Positions 12,201-27,200 are shown, counted from the stretch's first letter. The stretch: 64,000 nt of DNA from Pisaster brevispinus (GCA_023634235.1 JAMKCF010000016.1:9732866-9796865); one strand, 5' to 3'. Program-made: numbers and translations. The notes: generated by a model not told the origin, from the sequence alone.

Positions 12201-15200
12201 AGCAGAACAAAACGGTCGGCCAGTCAAAAACAGTTTACTCGACGTTTTATTCCGTGGTATTCCGTTTCTGCAAACCTACAGTTTTCGGTGCTAAGCAATT
12301 TTGTGTGTTTTCTTCCCCTCAGACAAGTTTTCGAAGGAGACCAAGTGGTGACTAATACAGTTCCTGTCTCTTCTGCAGTAACAGAGTACTTTTGGGAGAG
12401 TCTGACTCCATCGTTACGATACGAGTTCACTATTAGTGTCACCGCAGAGGGGAAAACGTACAAGCCTGTTGATTGGGTCGGCGTGTACATGACAGCTCAT
12501 GGTAGGTCGAGAGGTTACAGTAGCCTTTTTTGTCAAGGCCTACGCGGCCTCAGACAAAGCTGTGTAGTCGCGAATAGAATTGAAACACCACATGCGCGCT
12601 ATGTTTGTTTTTTTTGCTGTTGAATTGTTCGTAAAGTGTCAAATACAAATTTGTCGTAATTTTTTATGCAAATAAGTCGAGTGCTGTAAGGTGAACCAAT
12701 CACAGTGCAGAACATGTTATGTTATTATTATTATTATTATTATTTTATTTGCCATAAAAACAGTGTATAACAAAATATACAATATACCCCGAGATGGGCG
12801 AGGGACAGCAAAAGCAAATACATACTATGACCCCTAGATCTATTGCCCCACATCTGGAGTACACAATGACATGAATACAGACAAACATTCTTGTACTTAA
12901 AAACAATAATAAAAACCAGTGATTAAATAACAGCAAACATTTCAAAAGATAGTAAAAAAAATTACAAAAAGAAGGGGAATTTCTTTTTGGGAATGTTAAG
13001 GCGCGCGGTCCATTTAGGGCCGGTTCGGCAACCGTCAGAAAGTTAGAAATGGTTCAGCAGCATTTGTGAAACGGTTGGGGGATAGTTTGTTCAATGCTCC
13101 AGTGCGCTGAGTTTATCTGGTCCTCCGGAGTCCGAACAAAAGGGATGTGATCAGATTACTGTTCATTGTGTTGGGATTATAGCTGTGGTTTTTGAAGCTC
13201 TGGCGGTAAATATGAATTTCAAAGCTAAAATGCCTAACGCTTCATAACTTCGCGTTGTTTTTGCTATTTCTGAAATGCTAGCCAAAAGTTACCACAAATA
13301 TTACTTTTAATCGTAAAAAATCAATAAAGTAAAACCTGAGATCGTGGCTACCTGTTTACGTCATGTATTTGCTGGTTGGCTTTGCAAGGCGTTGGCAATG
13401 CAAAGTGCCCGTCGGGAGTGTACATGTGTTTGAACGTTTGTGACCAAGACGATCTCAGTTTTCAGAACCAGCCCGAAAATGGACCGCGCACCTAATGTAT
13501 GCTGACCCCATTGCTGACAATTGGTTTGGAATTACGCTGCCCTACTGTGCGGGTTCCCCGGTTAGGGTAGTACAAAATCTAGAAATGAAAAAGAAAAAAA
13601 AAAACGTTAGAAATTCCGGGCAAGTTGTGAAAACGCCCTCATGGCTTCGCCACTCGAGCGTGTTGGTCTCTGGTTGCAGTGTCCTGTAGCAGCTACACAG
13701 CTGTCTAAGCCATGAAGGCCTAGGCAAAAGACTAAAGATACATTGGTTTAGTAAATTTTGACCTGGGTCCAAGTTCATAGAGCTGCTTAAGCACAACAAA
13801 AGTAACTAAGCACAACAAAATTATGGTCGCCAGCCATACTACCATATCACATGGCCAGTCTGTGACTGGTATCGTGCATTGTTTTGCTCGGCAGAAAATT
13901 TTGGGTGATGTTTTCTGTTAAAGCAGCGCTATGAAGTTGGAATACCAAAGAACCAGTTTCTCAACTTATCACGTGGACACCAAAACATGGAAGGAGAAAT
14001 AGGGGAAGACAAAAGCTCAGCTATACAGATGTAGTTGCTAGGGACATCGGGGTGCTTCGAACTGGTCTTCCTAAGGGGTCTTGTCAAAATTAATCCTGGA
14101 CAGACCATCGGACAAGGTTCATCCCATGTCAATTTTTTGTTGGACGGGCCATCGGATGGGAGTTCCAATGAGGTGATGTTTCACACGCTGAACAGTATCC
14201 TCCCGTCCGATGCACAGTACCCAAGGCACCCCACAGAGTGCTCTGCGGTTTCACTGGCTGATTAAACACTAATATAAACAAACTTGTGGTTTGCAGTTTG
14301 GAGGAGTCTGGTCTGACCGTTTGGAGGTCACTATAGTGTGGTGGAGTTTTTAACCAACTGTTTTTTGAAATTACTAGCCAAGATCTTGTAAACCGTTGCT
14401 TGTGTTCCCTTCCTCCATTCTTAAATTTTTAGGTTAACAGTTAATAATTAAACAAATGGAATGTAAGCATCAAACGATCATCTATGATATGACCATTTTG
14501 TCTTTAGAAAATACTCAGGGTCATTGAGGCCTAACTGTGAAACCGAAAACCTGCCCTTAGGAGACCCCCTGCTGGTTTTCCAGTAGATAGCGATCTAAAG
14601 ACCCTGTGGTTTGTAAACAAAGATCTCTGGTGAAGGCCAGTCACTGTGAACTCATCCCATGGCCCATCCGATGAAGTAATCACTACAAGGGAATTCAACA
14701 TGGGACGAGAAACCTGGTCCTGGACCGGTGCCGTCCGATGGCTGTCCGGGATTAGTTTTGACAAGGTCCCTAACTTGATCAGGGACGGAAATGAATGGGC
14801 AAATCTCAACATGATTCCGACTTCTGTCGACTAGAGAGAGAGAAATGAAGTTGGGCACTGGTTCATGCTGCAGTGTAGCCATCAGCCACTATAGATTGCG
14901 AGAAGACAACGCACTGGTCCGCATAGTCTACTTGCTGAGAAATCGGCAACAAACAGTAACGTTTTTTTCACGCGAACGTTGAATTGAGCCATGTTTAGCG
15001 GTGGGATGAGGGGGGGGGGGAGTACCAACCGCATCTCTGGCCGCAGCATTCGCGGACAGACACCAACCCACAGAAATCTGAGAAACGATTCATGGGTGGG
15101 TCGTTTCTCAGATTCAAATGGTCTAGCGTGAAAAATTGTCCAAACCATATTACTTTGAAGGGACTCCTTCTCGAGGTAGTTTATGCTATCAACAGCTGAG

Positions 15201-18200
15201 GTGCTTCTCACCAGGTAAGATTTTATGGTCATTAATTGTTGGGAGTATCGACCAATCTATGACCCTAGCTTTAAATTTGTTCTCTTTTTTTTTTGTGCAT
15301 AATTTTGAAGTTGCTGTGTGCTGCAACGACGATTGTTAATGCCTTTGACAAAAAAATTTTTATTTTTTTTTAAAACAGTGCCTGGTGTTCCAAAATCACT
15401 TACACTTAGGTTGCTGAATGCAACTGCAGTAAAGGTTCAGTGGCTCCCTCCTGACGACTATCCCAGTGGACTGACCAGTTACCAGGTAACGTTTATGTGA
15501 CTCGCCCATTTAGGATCGGACCCGAGTTTGCCTATAATAATAATAATAGTAACCTTATTTATATAGCGCTTTTTACAAATTTGATACAAAGCGCTTAAGA
15601 AATACAAAAGCAACCAAAGAAAAAATAGAGTACAAAACTACACATTTCACAAAAAATAACAGTGCAATTAACAATAATACACATTAGCGTAACTGAGGAT
15701 AGCGGTGGGTTTTTTAATTGAGATTTGAAAGAGCTCAGGGTGTAGGCCTTATGCATTGACGTCATCCAACCGCCATCTTAGAGGTAAAACGGTGACGAAA
15801 ACAATCGAACGAACAGATTTGTACGCGCGGCGCACAGGATTGGCCAATGAACAACCTCCTCTTGACCTCTAGGTGAGGGCGCCCTACTGAAATGACGTCA
15901 TGTGCATAAGGTCTATTGACTAATGGAACATATTGAGGAAGACGGTTCCAGCATTTTTGGCCCAGTTGCTGCAAAAGCTTGAGGGCCTACATTCGTACAT
16001 GATCGTGGGGTGTTCAATACTACAGCTGGGGTCGAGTGTCTTCCCGGTTTGGGACGGGAGCAGTTTTCAATGTGATCTCTCTTAACTGATCGTTTGTTAA
16101 CGAGGTGTGAACAGGCGGTATATTTTGCCACTGCCGGCAAGCTTACTGACCCCAAAAAAGCAAAAAAAAACCACAAAATTCTACCAGATTCTTGTTTGAA
16201 CTCTGTGTTGGCAAAAGTTTGGGATGGGAGCAGTTTTCAATATGATCTCTCTTAACTGATCGTTTGTTAACGAGGTGTGAACAGGCGGTATATTTTGCCA
16301 CTGCCGGCAAGCTTACTGACCAAAAGAAGAAAAAAAAACCAACAGAATTCTACCAGATTCTGGTTTGAACTCTGTGATGGCAAAAGTGTGTACAGTTTGT
16401 AATGCATGCAACTTGGACCATCCCTCTACCTTTCTCAATTCCCTTGAGAGGGTACAATCCCAAGCTGCTGACGTGATAGCGTGTATTCGTCATGGCGAGA
16501 GTAGAATGCGTGTAATTGACCTTTGACCACATGCCGGCTGTTGTGTAGACAAAATATGCCTCGCGTTTCTGTGGCCGAACATTTTGCTCGCCAGTGGTTG
16601 CTTACGTCAAAACCATTTTGGATAATGAGATGATCAACCAATGGTGTCTTGACTCGGCCCCTTTTTTGTTTCTTTTTTTTATTGATTAACTGATTTGAGC
16701 AGGTGTATTACGTGGCGCCTTCAATTTTGTTCGAGCCACAATTTAAAACCGTGCCAGCTACTCAAACCTCAGTGATCATCGGGAATCTGAACCCACGGAC
16801 AACATACCTGTTCCAGGTACAGTATATGTTTCTCTTTTGAACATTTCTTTAAAAGATATCATAGAGCTAAAATGTATGACAATTGGTGATTTATTTGTTG
16901 CATGATGATGTTGAGGTCGGCATTGACAAAATTGACTGGAGTGGGATTTGAACCTGCGACCTCCGGATTAGCGTGCTCCTGCTACCTACTGAGCTTTCTA
17001 GCCCCAAAGATGGCCGTCTCCCTGTTTTGTCAATATTTTTGTTTGGAGGGGGGGGGGGTACCAGACAGAAGCCATTCAATCTTTTACTGACATGACCCAA
17101 GTTTATGATACAACCTTGGAAGCAGCAGCAGCAGAAGGATCATATAGTTTGAAATAGTTTGGGGTTGAACAAAGAGAAGTTGACCAGAGCTGGATTTGAA
17201 CCCACCATCTCCAGATTACTGTGCCGCATGACGATTATTGCATGATGATCATGGAAAGAGTTCCTCATAATGGTATGATTTCGTGCCCCGATAACCCATC
17301 CCCCATCTCCTCCATCTCCACCTTCACCCCCACTGGCTGTGCTATCTGACCAAGCTCCCATGGTAGGTTCCAGTGCTATTTTACCAGGAAGGTTTTGGCC
17401 ACTGTCCCACCGGGCCATCCGGTGTAACCCTGTGTATACGGTGATCAAATAATTGTTTTCACTGGTCACGGGGCAACTGTTAAGTTTGATTACTGCCTGA
17501 CCTTAAAAAAAGGCTTGTACCTCGAGCCTCTCGACTTGGGGGCTGTCTTAAAACTGCCTTGACTCCAAGGAAGCTTATGTAACAGCTTGGCAAGTGAACT
17601 GTCCACCGTCTACCTTTGTGGCACCTTAGCGATGAGCCAGACCATCCCAGACGTTCATCTGATTTTTTCGTAAAGCAACAAGGTTGAAGTCTATGAAAAA
17701 ATGTATGTTTTAAAAAAAAAGCACTTACATTTTGCACGAGTTTGAAATTGTGCAAACATTGTACTTTGCTTATAGCCTGGGTGTACATGCAACGTCTTTG
17801 CACGAAGCATTTTTGTGAGAGATACAACTTTTTTGCGAAATGGAGATCCAACATTTTTGCACTGACGTGACGGTATCTTAATGAAAAAAGCACAAACGCA
17901 ACGGAACGAGATTAGGACCTTGTTGGGCGGAGCCAATTGCACTTCCCCAAATGAGCAAGATACACTCTTTTGTCCAAACTGAATTTAGATCTCGTCGCAC
18001 CGACGCAGTGATGTCCTTGCTCTGTTCTTTAAAAGAAAAATTAATAGCATTACGCTACGGATCTTCGGCAGCACGTTTCATTAAGTTGGTTTTATTTCTT
18101 TATTTTGTATTTCTTTCTTTCACGAATTGAAGGTGGCCGCTAGAAACTCGCGCGGCCTTGGACCTTTCTCACCAGCTGCCAACATCTCCACAATATTGAG

Positions 18201-21200
18201 TCCTAGCCAAGGTATGTTGTCGACCAAACAGTAGGCGGACAGAAAGGGTTGGGGGGTGTGGTTTGCGGAGGATTTTTTGGGTAGGGAGAAAATATCGATT
18301 TGTTTTGTTTCCATTTATTTCCACTCCATATCCACTTCCGGACAGCACTAAATAATCCATACCGTGCCTCTGTGCCTCTCTGTAGATTTTTTCGGACGAC
18401 CGAAATAATTTATGTTGTCAAATGATGTATTTCACAATAAAACCCTGACTTGGGACAACAAGCATCCTCGTAAAATGCACCAGGTTTTTTTTTGTTTTCT
18501 TTCGAGAAATTATGGAATTTCTTCACTGTGAGTAAGCAAAACCTTGGCCCTTGGCCACCATTACTCCTTTATTTTAATTAATTCTTTTATACTAATGTTT
18601 GTCTGCATTGTCTGTATCCATGAAGTGTATTACTGTTTGGTTAACTATTCCTTTTAAATCCCTCCTTCTTAAAGACTCCTTTAAGGTTTTTTCTTGTAGT
18701 AGTTTCATGTTTTTAAGGGGGTCATGGAATTCCTTTTCTGTTTACAGTTGTTTTATATTTATCGTTACGTGTATTGGCGTTTTGTTTTGCATTTTTATAT
18801 CCGAAAAGTACCTTGAGCGTCTTTCATGATGGAAAGAGCCATTAAAGATTTTCTGAGTTTGCCACAAAAACTCTGAAGCTATTCATCCTTTTCACCAGTG
18901 GGTGTGTTTATGAATTACTTGCGTCATTAAATTTACTGGAAGAGCAGTCAGCAGCACAGCTGGTTTGTGCACGATTCAATGAAGTCCACTGTTTGAGAAA
19001 GGAATTACACAGAGATAACAGGTGTTAGTTGTCAGATGAAAAGGATGTTTTATTTTAGCCTCTTTCTCTAATGGAGCTTTTTGGTAGATTTTGGGGGCGG
19101 TATAAATACTATTTATTATTATTAAGCCAAGGCTGGTAATCGGCAGCATATCAATGTCTCGTAATCCTCATTTTACAGAAAAAGGGTAACCCCTGAAAAA
19201 GGGATATTTCAAGCAGGACTTCCAGTACCCTTTGTCCCTTTTTGTATAGGAAATGAAGCATAAACCTGGTGAGTGCATGCCTGTGCACGCTACACAAAAC
19301 ACTATCTTATCAATCGACATGAACGACCCAACTAACGTTAAAACCATACAGATACGACCTGGTAACAAGTGAAATACAACCATGTTTTAACAAGTTAAAG
19401 TGTGACCTTTTTGGTTGTCCAGTTGTGTTTTTTTGTTGTTCAACAACCTAATTACAAAATGTCAGATTTGACCTTGTTGCACAGATGTGACCTCATCGTG
19501 TTTATGCCTTTATGCTTTTGTTTCTTTGTAGAAATAGATGCACCTCCTACTGGTTTGTCTGTTGATGAGGTAAAAAACATCTCGGTTCATTTGAAATGGA
19601 AGAAACCAACAACATCAGTTGCTGTCAGTGTAAGTAAACTAGCTTTGGCTTGTTGATGGTTGGCTGGCTGGCTGGCTAGCTTTTCGGCTGGCTGGCTGGC
19701 TGGCTTGCTGTTCGGAAGGTTTGCTGGGTTGCTGTCTGAGTGGGTGGTTTGCTGGCTTGCTGTCGAGGTGGTTGGCTGGTATGGTAGGTTGATCAGCTGG
19801 CTTGCTGTCTTGCTGGTCGACTGGCTGGCTGGTCGATCGGCTTGTCAGCCTGCTTGCTGTCTGAGTGGTTGGATGGTTGGGTGGCTGGCAGGCCATCTGG
19901 TCGGCTTTTCAACCTGGTTTGCTGTCTGGCTGGTTGAGTGAATTGCTGGTTAGTGGAACTGGCAGGCTGGCTGCTTGGCTACTTGGCTGATGCTGGCCAA
20001 ATGGCAGGCTGGTGGTTAGAGGGCACAGTGTCCTCATACTCTTGGATAACTTTTCTGTGTAAGTTTTGAGGGTTAGTTCATTTGAAATTCTTGTTTGCCA
20101 TGAACACAATACAGCTAATAAAGTGAAAACATCAAATAAGGAGATAACATCGTTCGTGACTTGTTACTTGTTCTCTCTTTTCTCCAGTACTACCTGATTT
20201 ATTGTGGCAAGTCATCAGTACCCCAGGACAGACTCTGTAGTAACACCACAAACGAAGGGGGCATTGGTGAGTATCGTACATTGTACCCTTTCCTTACCAT
20301 AGGTTACTTTAGTCGACTGCACTCATACCCCCTCTTCCTTGCCATAGGTGACTTTAGTCAACTGCACTCATACCCCCTCTTCCTTGCCATAGGTGACTTT
20401 AGTCAACTACACTCATACCCCCTCTTCCTTGCCATAGGTGACTTTAGTCAACTACACTCATACCCCCTCTTCCTTACCATAGGTGACTTTAGTCGACTGC
20501 ACTCATACCCCCTCTTCCTTACCATAGGTGACTTTAGTCGACTGCACTCATACCCCCTCTTCCTTACCATAGGTGACTTTAGTCGACTGCACTCATACCC
20601 CCTCTTCCTTACCATAGGTGACTTTAGTCGACTGCACTCATACCCCCTCTTTCTTGCCATAGGTGACTTTAATCAACTACACTCATACCCCCTCTTCCTT
20701 GCCATAGGTGACTTTAGTCAACTACACTCATACCCCCTCTTCCTTACCATGGGTGACTTTACACCCCCTTGTCCCTACCGTCATTGTCACCATCAACTAA
20801 CTTTTTTTCAGAAGGTTTTGTTCAGTACAATCACACCACCCCCCCCCCCCAACCATTTGTTTTGATGGAGTGCCAATGTGATAATCACTTTGACGTTGCT
20901 ACCATCTGTCACAGTTGAAAAACTTTGCTCGGGTACCAAGTATGTCTTCAAAGTCAGAGCGGGCAACGCTTACTCCCAGGGTCCACCGTCGGCCCGTGTT
21001 ACGGCAACGACCGGCGGCGCCGCCATTAAAGCGCCAGGCAACCTGACAGCAGTACAGAGATCCGTGGACTCCATCATGCTCTCGTGGACCTACCAGCATA
21101 GTAACGAAAACAACCAGGTAACATTCTCCGTCACGCTGTGGTGATATTTGGAAGGCCCTTTTCAAAACCAGGGGACCAATTTCATAGAACTGCTTCAGCA

Positions 21201-24200
21201 GAGAGTATTGCTTAAAGAAATGTCTGCTTATAGCAGGAATGAGCAGGATACCAGTCACAGATGTTACATGCTACATTGTAGTTTGGCTGGTAAACTTATT
21301 TTGTGAATCATCATTTTGTTGTGCTTAGCTACTTTTTTGTGCTTAAGCAGCTCTATAAAAACTGGGCCCAGCTGCTTAGAATACTGCTGGACAATTTCTT
21401 GCCAAGCGAAAATGAGCAGGGTTACCAGTCGTCAGTGGTATATGTGAAATGGTATTTTGGCCTTTTACCTTATTTTGCTAATCGTAATTTTGTTGTGCTC
21501 AGCTTCTTTTTGTGCTTAAGCAGCTCTGTGCTGCTAGTAAGCACAAACGTTGTTCAAGCAACTAAAAATGTTGCTTACTGGAAAAGGGTTACCAGCCAAA
21601 GTTCCATGTTTTGTGCGCAGATTGTGACTGGTTCCCTGCTTAGTTTTTTCTAAGCAGACATTTTTAAAGCAATATTTTCTGCTGAAGCAGCTCTATGAAA
21701 TTATGCCCATGGCTCAGGGCTCCTGCTTAGGCCCCACCTGCCTGGTCTGAAGCTCATTACTGAAAGCGCGCGCCCTGCATACTCTGCAGACTGCCACTGC
21801 ATACTCTGCAGACTGTCCCTGCATACTCTGCAGTATGTCCCTGCATACTCTGCAGACTGTTCCTGCACAGTCTGCAGACTGCCACTGCATACTCTGCAGA
21901 CTGTCCCTGCATACTCTGCAGACTGTTCCTGCATACTCTGCAGACTGTCCCTGCTTACTCTGCAGACTGTCCCTGCATACTCTGCAGACTGTTCCTGCAC
22001 AGTCTGCAGACTGCCACTGCATACTCTGCAGACTGTCTCTGCATATACTGCAGACTGCCACTGCATACTCTGCAGACTGTCCCTGCATACTCTGCAGACT
22101 GTTCCTGCATACTCTGCAGACTGTCCCTGCAAACTCTGCAGACTGTCTCTGCATACTCTGCAGACTGTCCTTGCATACTCTGCAGACTGTCCCTGCAACT
22201 CTGCAGACTGCCACTGCATACTCTGCAGACTGTCCATGCATACTCTGCACTGTCTCTGCATACTCTGCAGACTGTCCCTGCATACTCTGCAGACTGTCTC
22301 TGCATACTCTGCAGACTGTCCCTGCATACTCTGCAGACTGTCCCTGCAACTCTGCAGACTGTCCCTGCATACTCTGCAGACTGTCCCTGCATACTCTGCA
22401 GACTGTCCCTGCATACTCTGCAGACTGTCCCTGCATACTCTGCAGACTGTTTCTGCTTACTCTGCAGACTGTCCCTGCATACTCTGCAGACTGTTCCTGC
22501 ATACTCTGCAGACTGTCCCTGCTTACTCTGCAGATTGTCCCTGCATACTCTGCAGACTGTCCCTGCATACTCTGCAGACTGTCCCTGCTTACTCTGCAGA
22601 CTGTCCCTGCATACTCTGCAGACTGTCCCTGCATACTCTGCAGACTGTCTCTGCATACTCTGCAGACTGTCCCTGCATACTCTGCAGACTGTTCCTGCAT
22701 ACTCTGCAGACTGTCCCTGCTTACTCTGCAGACTGTCCCTGCATACTCTGCAGACTGTCCCTGCATACTCTGCAGACTGTTTCTGCATACTCTGTAGACT
22801 GTCCCCTGCATACTCTGCAGACTGTCCTTGCATACTCTGCAGACTGCCACTGCATACTCTGCAGACTGTCTCTGCATACTCTGCAGACTGTCCCTGCATA
22901 CTCTGCAGACTGTCCCTGCATACTCTGCAGACTGTCCCTGCATACTCTGCAGACTGTTCCTGCATACTCTGCAGACTGTCCCTGCATACTCTGCAGACTG
23001 CAAACCCAATATTTCCATGTTCTGATGAACATATTTGAAAACCTCCCTGATTACGGAAACCTTCCCCCCCCCCCCCCCCGGACTGTGTTGAAAGGTTATT
23101 CAAAATATCTCCCCGACCGATGTACAAAATCTCCCTGATTGCAAACTGCAACTATTGGCAGCTCTGTGCATGCGCTGCAGACTAAACTACACACTGCAGT
23201 ATTGCTTCAAACGTCATGACCTCGATTGCCCTAAAGTTTTCAGCCTTCCGTTATTCTGCAGATATTTAACATATACTATGGCACGTCTGGATCCCACATT
23301 CCCTTTAAACAATCGACCAGTGGAACCCACTACTTGGTGACTGAGTTAACATCGGGAGAAACGTACTTTTTCCAAGTAAGCCTTCATAGCGACAACTGTC
23401 CGGACCCTCCCAGGTCTGAGCGTGCCAGTGGGCGAACAGATTACGGTAAGTTTGTCTCGGTTTTTTTTCTTCTTATTCTCGCAGAAAGTAGTTAATGGCC
23501 TGGCGTTTCGTTAACTGGTGTATTACCAAAGCAGTCAAGTGAAAAGAAATGAAAAGAGAGAGAGAGAGGCAGAAAGCACACAGAAAAATCAAGGGATGGG
23601 CAACAAAGAAGAAGACGAGGGGGTAGGGGGAAGGAGCTGGTTTAATCAAAAGAGGTTGGAAACACAAAAGACAAAATCAAAGGTGGAAAGAGGGAGAAAT
23701 TAATTAATTATTGAAAGAGGCAGACTAGAAAGGGGTATATCTGTGGGAAAAAGGAGAAGGCAAAGACAAAAAAAAGTTGTTTGCCATTTCCTTCGTGGAT
23801 GGTCGGACCATGTTTGTTTGGTTTTTTTTTTTGGTTTTTTTTAATTCTCGCTACATTGTTATTGTTTGTGTAAGTCCTTTCTGCCTGTTTACATTATGCG
23901 TTGTTGTAGTAAGTTTGGTTGCTTGTTTAAGGATGTATCTGAATTAGCGGCTACAGCTACGGGTTCAGCTACGGCTACTAATGTTGCTAAGGACCTCCTT
24001 TACTTCAACGCATGATGGCCTGGAAAAGTAGCCGTAGCTGTAGCCACTAATTTCGACATGGCCGTATTTTCCCTGTCAGATGAAACTCTGCCAGTTCGTA
24101 ATCTGAAGATGACGGGTTTGGACCTGACATCAATTACTCTTGCATGGAAGTCTCCCCGAGATGTGCCCCAAACACTGGTGAGTCTCAATGTATCAATCAA

Positions 24201-27200
24201 TCAATTGATCGATCTACCGATAAGTCAATAAATTGATTGATTGATTGATTGATTGATTGCTGGATTGGTCTGTCAATCAGTTCATCAATCAGTTCATCAT
24301 TTTGTCAATCTATACCATCAAAAGATCAATCGGTCAATCAATTGATCTAACGATCAGTCTACGATCAATCAATCTATTAATCGATCAATCTATTCATTAA
24401 TCAATCTATTAATCAGTCCTTCAATTAATCATTCAGACAAGCTGTTAATCAGCTAATCAGCTTATTGAACACTTGATCAATCTAACTTGCTCAATCTTTC
24501 AATTAATCAGTCAATCAATCTTTCAATAGATTGATTAGTCAATCAATTATCATCAGTGTTATCAATCAATTAGTAAATCAATCCATCAAAATCGAGCAAG
24601 CACAGGCAGTGATGATAAGGGATCCTGTAAAGTCTTGTGCAAATTTGAACATATTTTGGAACCTATGGTTCCCACGTTGCTTTTTCATGTGAGAGGCCGT
24701 GTCCGAAACGGCGACTTCGGCTACAGCTAGAGCTAGATCAGCACGTCTGCCAGTGTTGAAGAATAGGCAGACGCGCGCGATCTAGCCGTAGCTGTAGCCG
24801 AAGTCGCCATTTCGGACACGACCAGAGATTCAAAGTGACGAACTTTAACCCTTCGAGCCCATATTGTCTTCACATACCCAGACGTGAACAATATGGCTGG
24901 GGTTTTTTTTAACACAATTTTTCTTGTGCAAGTGTCGGAAAAAGATAAAATGGAACCAAAATTTAGTGTTGTTTTAGAAACTTAAGGCCTTTTCACACTA
25001 CCTCCATTTCGAACCGCGTTGAAACCTACCCGGGTCCTCTCCGGTTCAGCCTCGCTTCTTTTCGACACGGATCAGAGATAAGCAACATTCACACTGGTCT
25101 TTACGTGAACCGGCTAATGCGTGAGCCGTATAACGAAAAATGCAATTTCGATCCGGATTGAGATTTTCAACCCTGGTCCCTGCCAGGGTTGATTTCTATC
25201 CGGCTAGAGCATGCTACCCGGATCGGAGGCGGATTGAAATTCTTACAGTCTGAAACGGGGTGAACAAAATCTCCAGTTCGGAACCGACTCCTGAGATTTT
25301 GGACAGTGTGAAAAGGCCTATAGATACAATGTTAACAAGGAAAAACTTGGGGAAAATGTCTATTCAGGACGTCAACTTAACTTTGACCCTTTTGTGGTTG
25401 GGTGGAAGTAGGTCAGATCTTGCAGCCGTTTACGGTCGCTCTGGGCATTTTGGTTAGAAGCCGTGTCCGGACAAGCCGTGTTCCGGCCGCTGTGGTCGCT
25501 AGGGTTAACCGTACCCAGCATTGGAATACACGTGTAAAGTCTTGCGCAGTCCATTCCTACAAAAATGGAATGAAATGCTTCTTGTGGCTGTGAGCTGGTG
25601 GGATCTGAGAAGAGTCGTTGGTTTGTTCTTGACATTTCAACAACAAAAATTTCCCTCCGTTTACTAATTCTGGTTGTGAAAGCACTCTCAAAAATGGGAG
25701 CTTATTCACTATTCACTGTACAAGCCAAGAAAACCCCACGGAAAGAAGACGAGGAAGAAAGTTTCAGTTTTAGATGTGGGAGGAAAGCCCCCGAGAATTT
25801 ATTCCAGGGTGAAAACCCACTAAGTCATCATTGTGTGGGGATCGCCTGGGTAGTGACGATATCACGAGCCAGTCCCCAAGTCCTCTTCCTCCAGCTGTCT
25901 CGATCTACCATGCAGGTGCGGAGTCAGGTAGGGACTGAAAACCCAATCCACGTAGTGCCCAACGGCGTGATTCGAACCGTGGTCCTAGAGGTGGAAGGCG
26001 AGGCAAGATACCACTATACCCACCCTGACCGCCCCCAAACAGTGTGCCCTACTGGTCTTCCTCATTGTCAGCCTTGCTGTGTTCTTATCCATTTTTCTTC
26101 CAGGGTTACGTGATTGAATACACGAAAATACCGGCGGATGAGCCCGCTCACACCAACAGAAAGATCCTCGCGAAAAGTGCCGCCGTCATGCTGAACGCAA
26201 CTATCACCGGACTGATCCCAGGGGCTAAGTACAAGTTCCTCGTCCGAACTGACGCTGACCGTTCATTGTCGAGGACTGTCAATGCCACAACGAGTATGTA
26301 CTCTTCATATACATACAGGGATGTGATTTCTCTGTTTTAAACCGGTATTCCGGGGGTTTTTTTGCCGTAAAAAAAAAGGAAATTACGGGGTTTTTTTGCC
26401 CCCCCAAAAAAAAATAAAAAATAAAAAAAATAAATAAATAAATAAAAAAAATTGTAAAGATCTAATTCATAAAAAAAATGAAGATAAAACCATATAATAA
26501 CGCCCCAGATTGCAGAGTAGGGCTTTCAAAACCAAAGATAAATGTTAATATTGGGCTTCGTGCTCGCAAGTTTTCGAGCTCGCATGCTTTCGCGCTTTGC
26601 GCTCAGGTTTTTTTCCTCAACAGCCTATCACATCCCTGTATATATCTGTTTTGAAAATTGGGGTTAATCCCAATCTATGGGATTCGTTTGGTTGTGATTA
26701 GAATCCTTGAGGATTAATAGGAGTAAACTGCCGTGCAAAAGCTGGCTTATTGAGCCGATAATGCGCAAATTGTGGTCAGACTCAAAACAAAATGAAATAT
26801 TGGGGTTTTTTTTATGTGTGTTTATTTTAGAGGAAGGGAAATGTAAGATTCAATTTTGTGATGTACTCATTTTTCCAATAGATAGAGTCCTGATGTGAGA
26901 GGGGGAAAAGTTACAAGTCTCTAACTTTACATTAAAGTGGTGTAAATTGCCATTGTATTCAATACCCAAAACCTCCAAAACGTCTTGATGACATTCTGAG
27001 AACAGTGGGTCTGTACATTTTTTGTATGGGGATGTTTTTTGGGGTGGTCTGATGGAGTACGGAGGTCATGGGTCAGAATCCCACCCTGTGGATTTTTTAT
27101 TTTTTTTTTTCCCAGCAGGATTTGGAAATTTCAATGCAGGGGTACAGCCAATATAACAGGGTGTAAGTGTTTGCTGTTGTCAAAACCTTGCATGTTCTTG

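Noticed and set aside
20161..20865. 234-codon plus-strand open frame
   Set aside because: It is a real SORL1 exon (20188-20266) plus read-through of the donor into a 45-bp minisatellite, not a separate gene.
21714..23018. Long minus-strand open frames (up to 434 codons) with Cys-rich 22-residue period
   Set aside because: They exist because the 22-bp satellite has no stop in any frame; both strands and all frames are open alike, and they lie inside a SORL1 intron.
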